Source: Dirofilaria immitis (Eukaryota > Nematoda > Chromadorea > Rhabditida > Onchocercidae). Taken from it: a DNA stretch of 64,000 nucleotides. The notes beneath the pieces are model-generated. The model made no database searches, was not told the origin of the DNA, and saw nothing but the letters and a program-made list of their open reading frames with translations. The position numbers were made by a program, and so were the translations under genes. The DNA lies in the NCBI GenBank assembly GCA_024305405.1, contig JAKNDB010000107.1, positions 868,001 through 932,000 on the forward strand. The letters are read 5' to 3'. Every line of letters starts with the position of its first letter. Within the stretch, counting starts at the first letter, position 1. Below, in pieces: positions 38,388-52,068 of this stretch.

Positions 38388-38993
38388 ATGTTGGTTAAAA
38401 GAAAAGTAAATAATTTGACTAAAGTGCCATTTGATTACCAAAGGCTAAAACATTCAAACAGACATTGAAAGGATAGAAAATTATTAGATAGTAAAAATGA
38501 ACAGCGAGAATTTTGCAGGAAAAATAGTTTAAAACATAACGGCAAAAATATGCATGGAGGTATCTGTCAAAGTTGTGGACAGCAGAGGACTATTAACTTT
38601 GCTGCTGAAAACCGCTTTCCATTGGTTGGTACATATTTGCTTAAATTTTAAAATTTGATAATTTCCCAATAATTTCAGCGAAGATTGTTCCTTTTAGTAG
38701 TGTTGAGAAAAGATAAAAGTCGTTACTTCCTCCTAACATAACAGTAATTATAGGTCATAGTTCACAGTACTTTGATCTGTACTTGCAGCAGTAGATATCA
38801 AAGGAATTAAAATTAACGCCGTTAAATTGATCTTTTGTAGTGGAAATGTGAACGATGCAATTTGGTATACTGTTTGAAATGTGAATCCATAGCATGTATA
38901 GCAGAAGTAAATGAACAACTTAGAAATGCATTTGAAAAGTATGAAATGGAAGAACTGAGAAACTCTCTGGAATCAATGAAGATTCATGAGTAA
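38388..38993 (+). CDS. Small Cys-rich (zinc-binding, IBR/ZBR-like) protein with in-frame TGA
   Basis: Two exons, 38388-38624 and 38841-38993, joined in phase at PL|WKCERC. Cysteines form CQSCG, then CERCNLVYCLKC, then a further Cys, a C-x2-C / C-x2-C-x5-C-x2-C pattern like the zinc-binding regions of IBR and FBXO5-type proteins. A charged helix NEQLRNAFEKYEMEELRNSL follows and the protein ends at 38993. The first exon is highly basic (LKHSNRH, KDRKLLD). TGA at 38466-38468 interrupts an otherwise continuous frame; CGA (Arg) is one substitution away. Translation could instead start at the internal Met before HGGICQSC. It begins only 80 bases after the BTB stop, so it could be a downstream operon member or part of the BTB transcript. 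No clear acceptor precedes the ATG. Confidence 0.6.
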
Positions 38994-40772
38994 CAAAGAG
39001 CAAATTTTTTTCCATCTTCTTAACACTTACTTCGATTCTCTTTATTCGATGTAATAACGCTAATCATACCTTATGCTTTCAAATGCTTTGATGTTTAAAA
39101 TTTCTACAAAAATTGCACAACTTAGTGAAATTAGTAAAATTCACTTATTGCTTTGACTTTAACTTACCTTTCTTCTAAAATGCATATAGAAGAAGATTTT
39201 AGTTAAAAAATTTTCGAACTTTACGATAAAATCATAAGATCTAGATAAAGCTGTAAGATTATTTGAAGATTTTAAACTTACAAATCTCATATTTCCATCT
39301 TAATCGAGCAACTTTCTTCTTTCACCTTGATAATAGCATTTGTGCTATTTTGTTTGTTGAAAATCATTAACCGAAATATAATTGTGAAGATTTTTTGAAG
39401 AATACCCTCTTCAAAAACTCTTCAAAAAAAAAATTTTTTTTAAATTATAGCTTTTATGATATAAATATTGATTGTTGTTATGACGTAACTATTGATTATT
39501 GTTAATTGTTGGTCATTTTAAGATTATTGTTTTTTTTTGAGAAATACTAAAAAAGCTATCAGTAATGGCTAACATTTTTCTTATCAAAAATGATATATTT
39601 AATTTAATTATTTGCCTAAACTTGTTCCATATACTTTATATATATATATACATATATATTTCATTCTAATAATTATTGATTATATTTTATTGTTTTTATG
39701 TTGAATTCTATTCTTTTTTATATCATCTATTTGTCCTTTATTGTTTCATTCAATATCACTCCATCATTTCACTTTACAATCTTTATTTAATTACAGTGAT
39801 ATTCTGCCAGTGATAACACACCTATCTTTTCAATCAAGAAATCATTTCCTATCCTTTCTTTTAATTTTTTCTTTTCGTACCTTTTATATTATGTCGCATC
39901 TATTTAATGATATATTAAAAAGGATAGAAGAGGAAAGAGAAATAAAAGCATCATTGTAAATTTTGGGCAAACGATATTATCAATATTATCCGATTAAGTT
40001 TTGTAGATGAATCGCGATATTATAAATATAGATTCAAAAATATAATTTTAACTTCCATAATCTGAACTTAAATTTACTATGCATTCAATATCTTATCACG
40101 TCTTATCATCCATATCTTCTCATGTGCTGGGAAGATAATATTACCTTTATCTTTTCGAATAATGTCCAGCTTCAATCTAGACACTGCAAAGTAGAGAAAT
40201 CGAACTAGGAAAAAATATAAAAAATAATCTGAATCTCAGATTCAAGATTACAAATTAAATTGATTAACTCGTCGATGTCTTTGTATAACATTCATAATGA
40301 CTAAAAGAAAAATAATATTCCCTTAAGATCAGAAAGAAACTTAGAAATCGAATTTGTTTATTACCCACAACGAAAAACCTAAAAATTCATCAAAAACAAA
40401 TTGAAGTGAAGTAACGAAAGGAAAGAATAAGACCATTTGAAAGTTCAACGAACATTATTACACTGAGTGAATAAAGCGCTGATGAGAAAAGAATCAATTC
40501 TGTCGTTGCTTTTCGAATTAGCTCGCAGTTTTTGCATTTGTCAATACCCATCCTTCTGCATACTTGCATGCAGGTATTTCTATTTGCTGCAAGAGAGGAA
40601 TGTATAGGACGGAATTTTAGTAGCCTAAACGTATATCATTTGATTCCGTGTCCCTGAACCAGTATGCATTCATCCATCATCAGTGCATCATCCATAATTC
40701 GTTGACATCAGCAGTAATTGATGTAATTCTTGAACTAATAAATTTTGTTCCGTATTTTATTAATCCGTATAG
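38994..40772. other. Intergenic region without recognised gene
   Basis: AT-rich with a short TA-rich microsatellite near 39637-39660. The 72-codon open segment at 39741 is low complexity and has no splice support. Confidence 0.45.
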
Positions 40773-43354
40773 ATGGGCAATTTATTCTCATCTTTTGGCT
40801 TTAATCAACCATTTCTAATAGCATTAACTGTGTAAGTTTCTTTTTTTCTCCACAAATTATTTAATGCTAACAGAGATGATCAATCAAATCAGTACAATAT
40901 GTATATCAATTACTAAATGATTAATTAGAAATACTTCGAGATTTTGCAAAAGAATTTAAAAGTATCGAACATTCTGCTTATGAAACATCATGAAAAACTT
41001 GGGTTGGTATAGACAGCAGGATGATGGACATATGATTTGAAACCGTTAAGAAGTGTGTAACAAACCATTCAACTGCCAAATCAACTAGCTCTGAAAATGT
41101 ATGGTGCTTGAACGAGATACTTATACTTTTATGAGAAAATCTTAAAGGCTACTTTGTTGTGGAATCTCAAGATTTACTTTTTATTTTCTTTCGAGCAAAG
41201 CTATCAATCAATAGTTCGGTATCTGTTCGTTGCCATCCAGCAGGCAATGTTTTGGCATTTCGTGAAATACTTCTCTTCATATTTCAATAAGCTAATTATT
41301 ATTTTTTTCTATTGCAGTAACTTGATCAAAATAATTGAAAATTGATTTTAACAGATCAAATTTATCAATCATGCTAATCACTATGAAATGTAATTAAATT
41401 GATTTCCGTCCTGTTTTGATTATTTATTTTTTATTCGATAATTTTTTTGACATTTATCAGACGATCACAGACAATGATCGATTGTTGCATTAATACTTGA
41501 AATATTATAGTCTAGCACTTTGTGCAATCAATAAATCAGACCTTTTTCACTGTAAATCAGAAATAAAAATAAATATAATTAAATCTTATAATCTGATCAT
41601 TCCTTTATTCCTTCTTGCTTCCATTCTCAAATTAATCGTTGGATAATTTGATCATCTTCGAAGAAGATGACAATAATAATGGATAAATAAAAGTTACTCA
41701 ATAAGTATTTTATATGAATATTTCTTTTTAATTTTAGAATTATGACGATGCTTTTGTTGACAGCCATGCTTGTTGGAGGCGATGAACCACAAAGATCGAA
41801 TGTCACTTGCCGACGCAATGATACTGCTGCTGTAAGGTTTTATTTTTCCTTTTCCATACTACTCATTCATATCTTTTAATAATCTTTTTTTTTTTTTTTT
41901 TTTCAATCAGATTAAAGCAACGATTTAATAATAATCTTCTCAGGACGATGCATTTAAAGGATTTTTTCATTACGTATTTCTGACTTTAATTTCTTGGCAT
42001 CTAATCATTGAAATGTTATGCTTATTCTTAATCTGTAATTCCATATCTTAACGGATTCTAAAGCTCGTTTTTAAGAGTAGCCTCACTAGTAAAAATAATT
42101 CAATTATTTCAGTAATTATGGAATCAATTTGTATGGAATACTTTTCTCATTTCGTTTACATAATTGCAGCCATATGTCACAATTCATAACCCTCTATTAG
42201 TCGAGACAGCAACGACGAGTTATCGAAATGTATCTCTTGAAATCAATTAGTCTTATTAGCAACGAATGGATGTCATCAGCAACGTATTCCAAGAGATAGC
42301 TAAGTCTATATCCAAATTTCTGGAATTTTGGAAAGATGTAACATAAATTTGCTATTGCATATTTTATTTGAACCAAACTCAATCTTTGTATGAATGACTC
42401 TAGCTATCATTATTAATTTTGCAAAGAGTGATAATAAATTTGATTTTTCATTTTCTTCTTTCATTATTTACCTCCTTCTTGTTGCTGAAGAAAATGTGGA
42501 ATTAGCCAGTTATTGTGTTAATTTTATCTAACAATAGTGAGATAACAAGATGTTTACTGGAATGGATTTTATGTTCAACATTTCTTTTCAGGAATTTAAA
42601 AATAATTTGAAGTTTCTGAAGTTTTATAAATTTCTAAAAGTTGCACACTTAATAGTAATATAATTGTGAATGATATGTAAAATTTATGATTTTGTTCGAA
42701 ATTCTATTATTGTATGATCCTGTTTTGAGCATTTCATAAAAATTTAATTATTTAAGAAATTTCTTCTGCAAATTAATAGGAGTGTCTACAATGATATACA
42801 TATTTCTAATCAAGATAATTATTGCTGAACTCTTACGAAAACTACAACTTACATATTTTTTAATGTATTTTGATTTATATCAATAATGTTTGCTTTCAAT
42901 TTCAATTGTTTCAAATGTAAATGAATCTCATAACAGACTTTTCTTACACTGCGGAAAACGAAAATGTTTACGATCTGATAATATACATGTAGAACAATGT
43001 AAATGAGCTACTGACTTAAATTAGTCAATTTATTTGCATCAGGTCGATATGTCGAAGGAAATATCACATATTATGCCATCAGTATATCGTTACTTTTATT
43101 TTGTCAACAAAGGAGCATGTGGATTCGAAAACTGTGTCAATAATACTAAAAGGGTGGAACATAATATCATAATTTATCAGTACGAAAATAGCTGGAATGG
43201 TTATTCCTGTGAATTGAAACTCTCGACTGTTACTGTTGTTACTGCTGAACATCCATTTTTATTTTATCACATCTTACATATGCAGATTGAAACATCAATG
43301 CTAGTAACTATATTTCCTTTCCAGTCCAAATTAAACTTAAATCTACGTAGCTAG
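40773..43354 (+). CDS. Small membrane or secreted Cys-containing protein
   Basis: Four exons, all in phase: 40773-40831, 41738-41831, 42170-42229 and 43043-43354, 174 residues. I do not recognise it. The N-terminus MGNLFSSFGFNQPFLIALTV followed by IMTMLLLTAMLVGG is a strong hydrophobic segment of about 22 residues, either a signal anchor or a signal peptide with cleavage near the GGDEP sequence. The remainder looks extracellular: NVTCRRNDT and NNTKR contain N-glycosylation sites, and cysteines occur in VTC, KGACGFENC and YSCEL (five in all). The end is rich in aromatic and aliphatic residues and less convincing, so a further downstream exon could replace the last 30 residues. Exon 3 also reads through its donor for seven codons to TAG at about 42250, giving a possible shorter form. 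The donors gtaagt and gtaagg of the first two exons are strong. No frame break was needed here. Confidence 0.6.
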
Positions 43355-45041
43355 ATCATCATTATTCTCTATATTCAGTAATTAGTTTAGCATCTGAATT
43401 CTGAATAAGCTATTTCCCAAATGGAGCCAATATATTACGAATCAGATCATACATTTTTAGAGCCCTTTTAATAATTATTATAGTTCCATTCATCATCGTG
43501 ACTAATATATATATATACAAAAGTGTTATTCTTCGAAAAGATTCTGACTTGGTTAAAAGCTGAAATGAAAAAATTCTATTTGTTTCGCTGATTTAGATTT
43601 GCACTTTCAATTTTGGAATTTTTTTAAATAGTTATTAGTTGCTATCAATCGCATCCTATTACTATTATTAGAAATATGTTTATTTTTTTGTATTTAGACA
43701 CCGGTAATGCATATGTATGTTTAGCAAATGTTTAATAAAATCTACATATATTGATTCATCCAATAATAATATTTTGGACAAATCATCGATTTCTACATAG
43801 CATCGCATTTTTCTTACTTAATTTGCAAAATTGAATTATTGGATTTTCAAAATAACTGCTTTTTCTCTTCAAATTTCATTTGTATAGAATAAGATATATT
43901 CTTATATGTCATCTTACTCGCCAAATTTCCGTCATCACCATGATACATGTCAGATTTTGCAATAATTTCTATCGTGATCAAAAGTTTACTATTAAATGAA
44001 CCAAATAAAATATCAGAAAAATTGGAAATTAGATGTTTATGAAGTTTACTTGAAAGCAAAATATCATAGGTATAATTACTTCTTCAATTCTGATAAAATT
44101 ATGCAATTATTTCTAGATTTGCTGAACATTTTTTTGTTGGCTATATTGATGATCCCTTTATTATACCATCTTCATGTAGCTACGAAGCAATCTGATCAAT
44201 CTGATTCAACATTTCACTTTTATTTTTCAGATGGGAAATTAGGAATTTAAGTATTTGGCTAAATCACAAAATTTTACTATTTAATATTTCTCAAATAAAT
44301 ATTTGTGCAACGTTCGTGCCCATTTGTTTTCTGTATCATTGTATCATAGTGTTGACCAGCTATAACTTTTAAATTTAAAATAGATTTGAAGTGGCTTATT
44401 TTAGTATTTTATTTGCTAGAATCTTCGAACAAGATATCTGCAAATTAAAACAACAACGTGTAAAATTTATTTATCCTACGACTATTTTTTGAATTAAATG
44501 ATCTGTTTATAGTAAAGTGAATTTCAGGTTTGCTTTAAAAAGATTTCTTGAAAATAGACTGCAAAATTCGTTATCAAAATAATGATATTCTAGGAATGTA
44601 CCAAAACACTTTAAAGTCAAAATTTTGTTTAGACTAGTCTTCGTGGCTTAAGCAGTAAAAAAAAAAAACCAAGATAAACAATTTTTTTTTTTGTTAAATT
44701 ATTCTCGAAATAGAAATTGAATATATTTGTTTATATTGTGTTACAAGAATTTCGTTTATAGTTTATCCAAACTTCGACAAATAATTTGATAAGCTATGCA
44801 ACGATTGAGTATACATCTCACATTCAAACGTCATCCATTTTAGGGCTAAATTGATTTGGCTGTATTCCAAAAATCATTCATGCTTGACGAAGCATACATG
44901 AAGAAACAAATAAATAAATGCGAAAGCTTAAAACTATTAGGCTGAGATCTGGAAAAATCTTTTGGGCAATTAGCTTCATGCAATTAGATTTCAAATAAAT
45001 CAAAGATTCAATTACAGTAGGCTAGAGATAAACTTTCAAAT
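43355..45041. other. Intergenic region, no firm gene
   Basis: Contains an 84-codon plus-strand open segment (43996-44250) with one hydrophobic stretch and a polar tail. There is no family match and no clear splice or promoter context, so it is not called as a gene. Confidence 0.4.
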
Positions 45042-45236
45042 ATATCAAAGGTATCATGCTGCAAGTTTTTTACATAGAATGTTTTTGTTATATAATATGT
45101 TAATTATAGAGAGCCATTGTAATACAGTAGTAAAGTTACAAAAGAAATGTACAGTTTAAACAATGTTAGAGTAATTATTAAATTATATAACAAAAACATT
45201 CTATGTAAAAAACTTGCAGCATGATACCTTTGATAT
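45042..45236. mobile_element. Foldback / MITE-like element with 55-bp perfect inverted repeats
   Basis: Arms 45042-45096 and 45182-45236 are exact reverse complements over 55 bases, separated by 85 bases. The ends can be read as TA followed by TCAAAGG and, on the other side, CCTTTGA followed by TA, which fits a TA target duplication of the Tc1/mariner type. There is no coding capacity, so it would be non-autonomous. A foldback sequencing or assembly artefact is the main alternative. Confidence 0.6.
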
Positions 45237-48200
45237 TAAATATATTGGATTAAGTAAATGACATTTTAGAAGAATGAATGTAAGGTGATGATGCTTAATT
45301 TAGTTTCCATCTTCCAACAATTCTTCTTCTTTCGTCAAACCGATGAAAAAAATCAGATATTTATTTTTTTTTTTAATTTAAGTTTTGTGCATTCTCCATA
45401 TTTCGACAATTCCTTACATAATATTGAAGTATTTAGCTAGAGCGTACAATTAGATGATACGACGAACAGATATGCATGCATTTATATATACATTCGATAT
45501 CAATGGAACATCTATATATGTAAAAGTTTTTTTTAAATTCATTGTCATCTCCGATGACATTCAACTTCTCTCAAAAATGATATTTCAGTTATCAAAGCTT
45601 TTTTTTCTTGGATGGCGAATGTACATTGAATATTAAAGTTCTTCATGAGAATTGAATTTCATGAGTGTTTCTCTGAAAAAAAGAATTCGAGAATTTGCTT
45701 TATTAGATTTTCGTTAATACCTTCCAGTGAATGCATAAGAGCAAAAAAAGAACAAAAATTAATCAAGCTATCAGACACTGATCTTGAGACTATTGCAGAT
45801 GATGATTATTTTTGCTAATTTGCATTTGAAAATATAATTCAGTGTACAGGTGGGCAATGGGCAATTTTTAGTCAGGCTTCAATTCAGATCTTTTAATATA
45901 TGAAATTTAAAATATTAGTGAAAGCGCGTGGAAGGAAAATATTTGAATTACCTGCATTTACATCTGATGATATTCTCGCCGATAGAACTATTCATTTAAA
46001 TTGTAAAAGTGCTTCAGAATCTTTTCAAATCTCTTAAAAATTAGTTATATAACATTCTTTTTAATTTTCGTAAATAAAAGCAAAAAATGATTAATGAATT
46101 CAATAAGAGACTATTTACTACGGCAAAATAGGAAACTTTTATAGTTTGTTGAGAAGAATTTACAACAAAGATCTTTACTGCCTGTATTAATTAATAAATT
46201 CTCGAAAAAAAAACATGCAATTATTATTTAGTCGTTTACAATATCATTAGAGATAATCATTAAAATTAATGCGACTAAGTAATAATTTGTTCAATCGCAT
46301 CATTGCGGTAACAGCAATATTTTAGAAAATAATTTAGCAATAATTTTAAAATACACAACCTGTAATAAAAAAATCATTTCAAATTTGTGCAATTTACCCG
46401 AAAGCAATCTTTGAGTTAATTTTACAAATGTATATCAAATTCTAGAATTTAAATGAAAAATTAATATCACGCTTGAACAGAAAATGATAAATTATGGAAT
46501 ATTAATGTTGCCATTTATGATTTTTATATGTAGTTTTACGATATGAAAGAAAATATCCGGGTCAGAAGACATGATAATATTGCCATATTACTTTGATTGC
46601 GATATATTGTCAGATGTACAATCAAATTTACCGTTTGTTTAAAAATGTTTGGTTGACAGAAAATAATGAAATGAATTGAATCGGTTGAATTTTAAAACAA
46701 ATTCAACTGTAGAAATAAATCGAGTGAAATTTAAAAAATACCGAATGTACAAGCGATATTCGATAATTAATCATTATTAATAAAATGTTAATATCGTTCC
46801 TGTTTACATCTAATCACCACAATAGCATGAATCAGAGAAGAGAAAGATAACCTATTTGGAGGGAATTTTGAATTCAATAAATGAATTCATGGCAATATTT
46901 GATATCGTAAACGGAAACTGACAGTTAATTTTGAATCTGATGTGACATCTATTGCCATTTAATGAATTAATTTATCTGTAGATCTATCGATTAAGAAATT
47001 GATAATGCTCAAAATTCAAGTGTCAAAAAGTTTCGGTCCTCAAATTTGCATAATTTTGTATTTTTGATGCTTTACAAGCAACAAAAATTTTCCTTTTCCA
47101 AAATAAGAATAGAATAGGTGATTACGGTGATTAGCATTAATCCTGAAAGTTTATGATTATAAGAAATTTGTAATTTTTCCAGCCTAATAGTGCTAGCAGA
47201 AGATTTGTATTCAACAATTTTTTCAACATTCCATTAAACTATGTATTACTATTATTATCAGTTTTCAAATTTATCTTTTCAAAATAACAACTAGGCATGA
47301 ATCATAAAGATATTTTAAATGAGCGAATTGTGATATTTCAAATTTAAAACATTTCAAATGCGAAGAAAATCATTTCAAGTTGCAGATATGATAAGATGAT
47401 GTTAAATTAATAACGCTAGGATCATTAGATTGATTTTATTCATTTTCACCAATATGATTTATTGATGTTATCATGATGTGATTTGTCACCGCACATAATT
47501 ATACAAGGTCTTTTAGTACCTGCTTCCATTTTCTATCCATCATTTTCTGCGATTCGTTGCACATCGTAGATATTCAACGGTCACTTCCTTGGCTGCTCGC
47601 GAAGATTCATTTTGTTAATCTCTCAACTCCATCTATTTACTCTGATATTTCTCGCAATTTATTTACAGTTTTTCTTTAACACTTCGAAATCTCGACAAGA
47701 CTTTGTGCATTTTACACTTAATTTCAAGAAAGTTGAATTTAGTCTTTGGAAGAAAATAGGATAAAGATAAAGGATTTGGATATCATATTGGAATTGCCAG
47801 GAAAATTTAAATATCGAATCATCGTAATTGCTGCTTAGAATTCGCATTAATAAAGGAGCTGTTTTATATTTCAAATCCAAATGAACAAAATTTAGATACT
47901 TCTAGCAATTTTTCAAGATTATTTCAAAATTCACTTTTACCATTCATCATTACGTTCTTCTATTAATTTGAAAATATCAAAGATCAAAATTATATAACAT
48001 AATAACTTAAATTATTCTTATCAATCGTAATAATAGCAATTTATTTACCAGGACAGTTTATTTTTAGTACAGCGATTTGTTTTTGATAGCACATAACCAA
48101 ACATAGTCTACAGATGTTCAAAAATTACGCTACCAGTCTGTTCGTTTTTCCGCTGATTCATTTTTTTTTTTATTAGTTGTTTAATATTTTTTAAATATTA

Positions 48201-51200
48201 AAAATATTTTCTTTTCCTGCTGACTCATTTTTCTATTGATTTTTTTAAAATATTTTTTAAATAGTTTAGTAGGAAAAAATATCTTCTTTACCTCAATATC
48301 AAATTCAAACTTTAGCTATTTTAAAATGATCACAATGAATTAGTTAGCTGAAGATTCTGAATCCATATTATAGATTCACATTCTAGTTTATAGATTTCAT
48401 TTTCTTCGCATTTAACTTTTCATCGATGCTTATCATCAATGAAAACATTCGCATATTTTTGTATGAACATTTCAATATCGCAACATTCCTTAATACACCG
48501 TTTTCAATTTTATTATTTGTTAGCCATAAATTTTTAGATAAATGTTATTTCTATTTTTATTTTTATGTATAGCATTTTTGAATTCTTTGAATAATTATTA
48601 TCATTTGTCTTATGTGATCAGAAGCAATCGCGAATTATTCAATAAATTATGCGTATATTTGTCTGAATAATACAAATATCAAGTTGGATTATAATCGTTT
48701 CTGAAAAGATTCAAAAATTAAGAAGCGAAATAAGCAAGCATCAGACGTAGAATAGTGTAAGAAACCAAATGAGAGAATAATGACGAATAATGATCAAAAT
48801 TTGGGATGAAAATGATATTCATATTGATGATGACCGCTGACACTATACATTTTAAAATAGCAAGTGACTGAAGATAGTACAATACAGTTCTGGTTGAATA
48901 GAACAGCCTAAATTTCGTTAATTGAATAGATTGATATTTATATGAAGCATAGCCTAGATTTCATTGATTGAATAGATTGATATTTATATGAAGGCGAATA
49001 CATACAATATACGTACTGGAATATCATCAGAATTTGCTTATTCTGTTTTGTATGACAGATGAAATTACTGACGATCATATTAAGTCATTTTAGCTTTCAT
49101 AATTTATATATTTTCTTTACATATCAATCAAACTTCAAGAATTAATTTCTCGTATTTTGGTCATCAACAATGATAATATGAGGATTGTTAAATTACTTCT
49201 ACTAGAAATGAAGAGATTTATGTTGTAAATATGAATTTGTAAGCATAACATACTACTTAATATGACATACATGTTGTCGTTAGAAACTTATTGTTAGTTA
49301 ATTTATATGGAGGTAGTCTGACTATTATAAGTTTCATTGAAATTTCCTATGACTTAATTTATCTCCATGCTTAGAGAAAAATTGAAAAGTTGTATTACTT
49401 GAGGTCTTGTAGTACATAAAAACTGCTAATATCATCGAGAATAACTAAAGCGATAAAAAGTGTTTGATAGAAGCTGCTCATTTTAACTTCCTATTTTATT
49501 CAAATAGTTGCTGATTAATATATAAAACTAAATTTAGAACATACAAATGATAAATGTTAATTGGAACATCGCAAAATGTTGTTAGAGCCAGAATGATTCC
49601 ATATCAATCACCTCAATCGATGATGATCGTCAGCAACATCTATGAATATGTTATATCTGTGAAACAATAGTTATAGCGATCATTCATAGCATGTTATAGA
49701 ATTGTTGATTTCAGATAAATTCTATTTCATTTATCAATTAACTGATTACTTCCATCAGATAAGATTATTGATGTAATATAGATTGACGGTCTTTCGCTTC
49801 AACTTTTGGCATATTTCCGTATACTGATACAACTCTTGCAGTGATCTTGGGCATGATGCATTCTTGCAACATTCATAATGATAATTTCTTTTTCAAAAAA
49901 TTGATTTAGGTATCTCGAGATGAGAATTCATGCTATCTTTTTAACATAAATCGAATGCTGATTTAATGAAAGTATAATACAATTGTGAAGGATAAACGTA
50001 TTTATTCAGAATTAAGTTGAGCATCTGAATTAGTTATTAGTTTTGTAAGATTTACAGATTCACATATGATATCTAATTTTTATCATTTTTTTTTGATTCA
50101 TTTTACTGTTACACTTCTACTAATAACATTTTACAAGAAACTTGTTTTTTTTTTCATCTTTTTGATTCCTTACTAATAACATTACAATCATTTCTCTTCT
50201 CTTTTTATCTTTTTTCGACCGGAAAAAAATTCTATGTAATCGTCCTAAACTTTTCGTTTTGTTGTTTTTTCCCTTCGTTATTTTCTTCATGCTTTTATTA
50301 CAAGCAATTATAAATGATTTTTTTTTTTTTTTCAATATTCGAAGATTATTTGTTTCTTGAAAAATATGCAAAAACAAATTTAGCCTTTGCAATTACTTTC
50401 CCAATAATAAAAATATAGAAAAGAATGAGCTATTTGTAGAGAGTAGTTTTTTTCAAAGAAATAAAAGCGAGAATTTATCCCAATAATAGTACTTGATAAA
50501 ATGATTAATAATGATGCTTAGATATAGTATTTTGAGGAGTACCACTTTATACTTCCCTCCAATAACATAAAGCTATATTCATTCGTCTTACTAGTTTTAT
50601 ATAAAGCTACATAAGTGGCTACATATTTTCAGATCAACTTCAAATTTATGAGCACATCTCCGTAACATCTAGAATATCATATTAAAATTTGAATAATCTC
50701 TACAACTTTTGAATCTGATGCGCTAATTTGTTGAGTTGATTTGATTAGGTTTGCAAGGATTGTGTTTAGTGAAAGATTAAAAAAATTTCTTCATTGGTTA
50801 TTTGAATTTAATAGCAGAGAAGTTTTCTCCATAATTAAATTGAATCCTTGATTAGAATTATCAGTTGTCACGTCAATTGTACCTTACATCACGATATTGA
50901 AACTTATCGAGATGATATAAGCAATTCGATAAGTATAATAATAAGGCAGTACAATTATAATAAAATCAAAATTAAACCATCGTTGTAGGAACTGCTCAAG
51001 ACGTAATTGAAGTAGCGAAGCTTCTAATCACTAAAGACTATTTCACAATGAAAATGTCAAACATCGAAGTGGTTAGCTGAAAATGATGTTAACAATGGCT
51101 AGAAAAAGTTTGCCGATATTGCTGATCATGTATAATCACTGCTTGTGACATACCAGCTAACCACGAGATGCTCTTTTGGTATCGATAATCCTTGATCTTT

Positions 51201-51981
51201 GCTGTGAGTGATAGCTTATCATAAATTAAATATCTGAAGGATTTAGTGATCAGAATAAAGAAAAGAGATAGAGAATATTGCAGAAGTTTCGATCGTTTCA
51301 ACATTTCAGAGAGTTAGCACAGACTACATTTTAAATATTGCATATAAGATTTATCATACGAAACATCGAGAGAATTAAAATAAATAATTCCTTATATTAA
51401 ACATCATAACATTCAATTATATTAGATAATAAATCATACAAAATATAAAAATATTTCAATTATTCCGTCAAGATTAGGTTAATTAATAAAAAGTTTCATC
51501 CTTTCTATTTATCAATAATATGTTATTGATAAGTAATATATGATAATTTTTTTGCATAAATTCAACATTACCGATTACCTTTTACTCCGACTTAATTATT
51601 CAATTTTATCTTTTAAAATTCTCAATCGTAGCTATGATGATAGAGAAGAATTAATTTGTTCCAAATGCAATGATAAGAAATCGAGGAAAAAAAATCAGTG
51701 GATTTTTCTCTTATCGATTTGATTTTTTTTTTGAGTACTTCGTAAAGCCATATTCCTATCACTATTATATGATATGATATAGGGATATATTTGAATTCGA
51801 ATCTTTAACTTAAGTTTGAAAAAGTTGGAACTATTCAATAAGAAATATCAACTATAATTAGTTAATGAAGAAAGAAAGATTTCTCAATATTCAATATTCA
51901 ACAGATAGATAGATCATTGAGCACTTTTGATTCAGAATAATTAATATAGTCAGATATAAAATATTATCAGCATCTTTTTTT
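45237..51981. other. Gene desert, left part
   Basis: About 6.7 kb of AT-rich DNA without a recognised gene, RNA or regulatory signature. Open segments of up to 90 codons (for example minus 50120-50392) are lysine- and asparagine-rich by composition only. One 46-bp two-copy repeat lies at 48905-48995. Confidence 0.5.
48905..48995. repeat. Two-copy 46-bp tandem repeat
   Basis: Adjacent copies of a 46-base unit containing GAATAGATTGATATTTATAT, with a few differences near the unit start. Confidence 0.8.
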
Positions 51982-52068
51982 TTTTTAATTTTATCAGGAT
52001 ATAATCATAGCTAGGTATAGCTATCATAGCTAGGGATAGCTATGACTACACCCTGATAAAATTAAAAA
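51982..52068. repeat. 87-base stem-loop with 17-bp terminal arms
   Basis: TTTTTAATTTTATCAGG at 51982-51998 is the exact complement of 52052-52068. Inside, TCATAGCTA pairs with TAGCTATGA, extending the stem with small bulges, and TAGCTATCATAGCTA adds a further palindrome. It could be a very short inverted-repeat element or a structured RNA. Confidence 0.6.

Noticed and set aside
43996..44250. 84-codon open segment with one hydrophobic stretch
   Set aside because: No splice acceptor, family motif or promoter context; possible downstream exon but unsupported.
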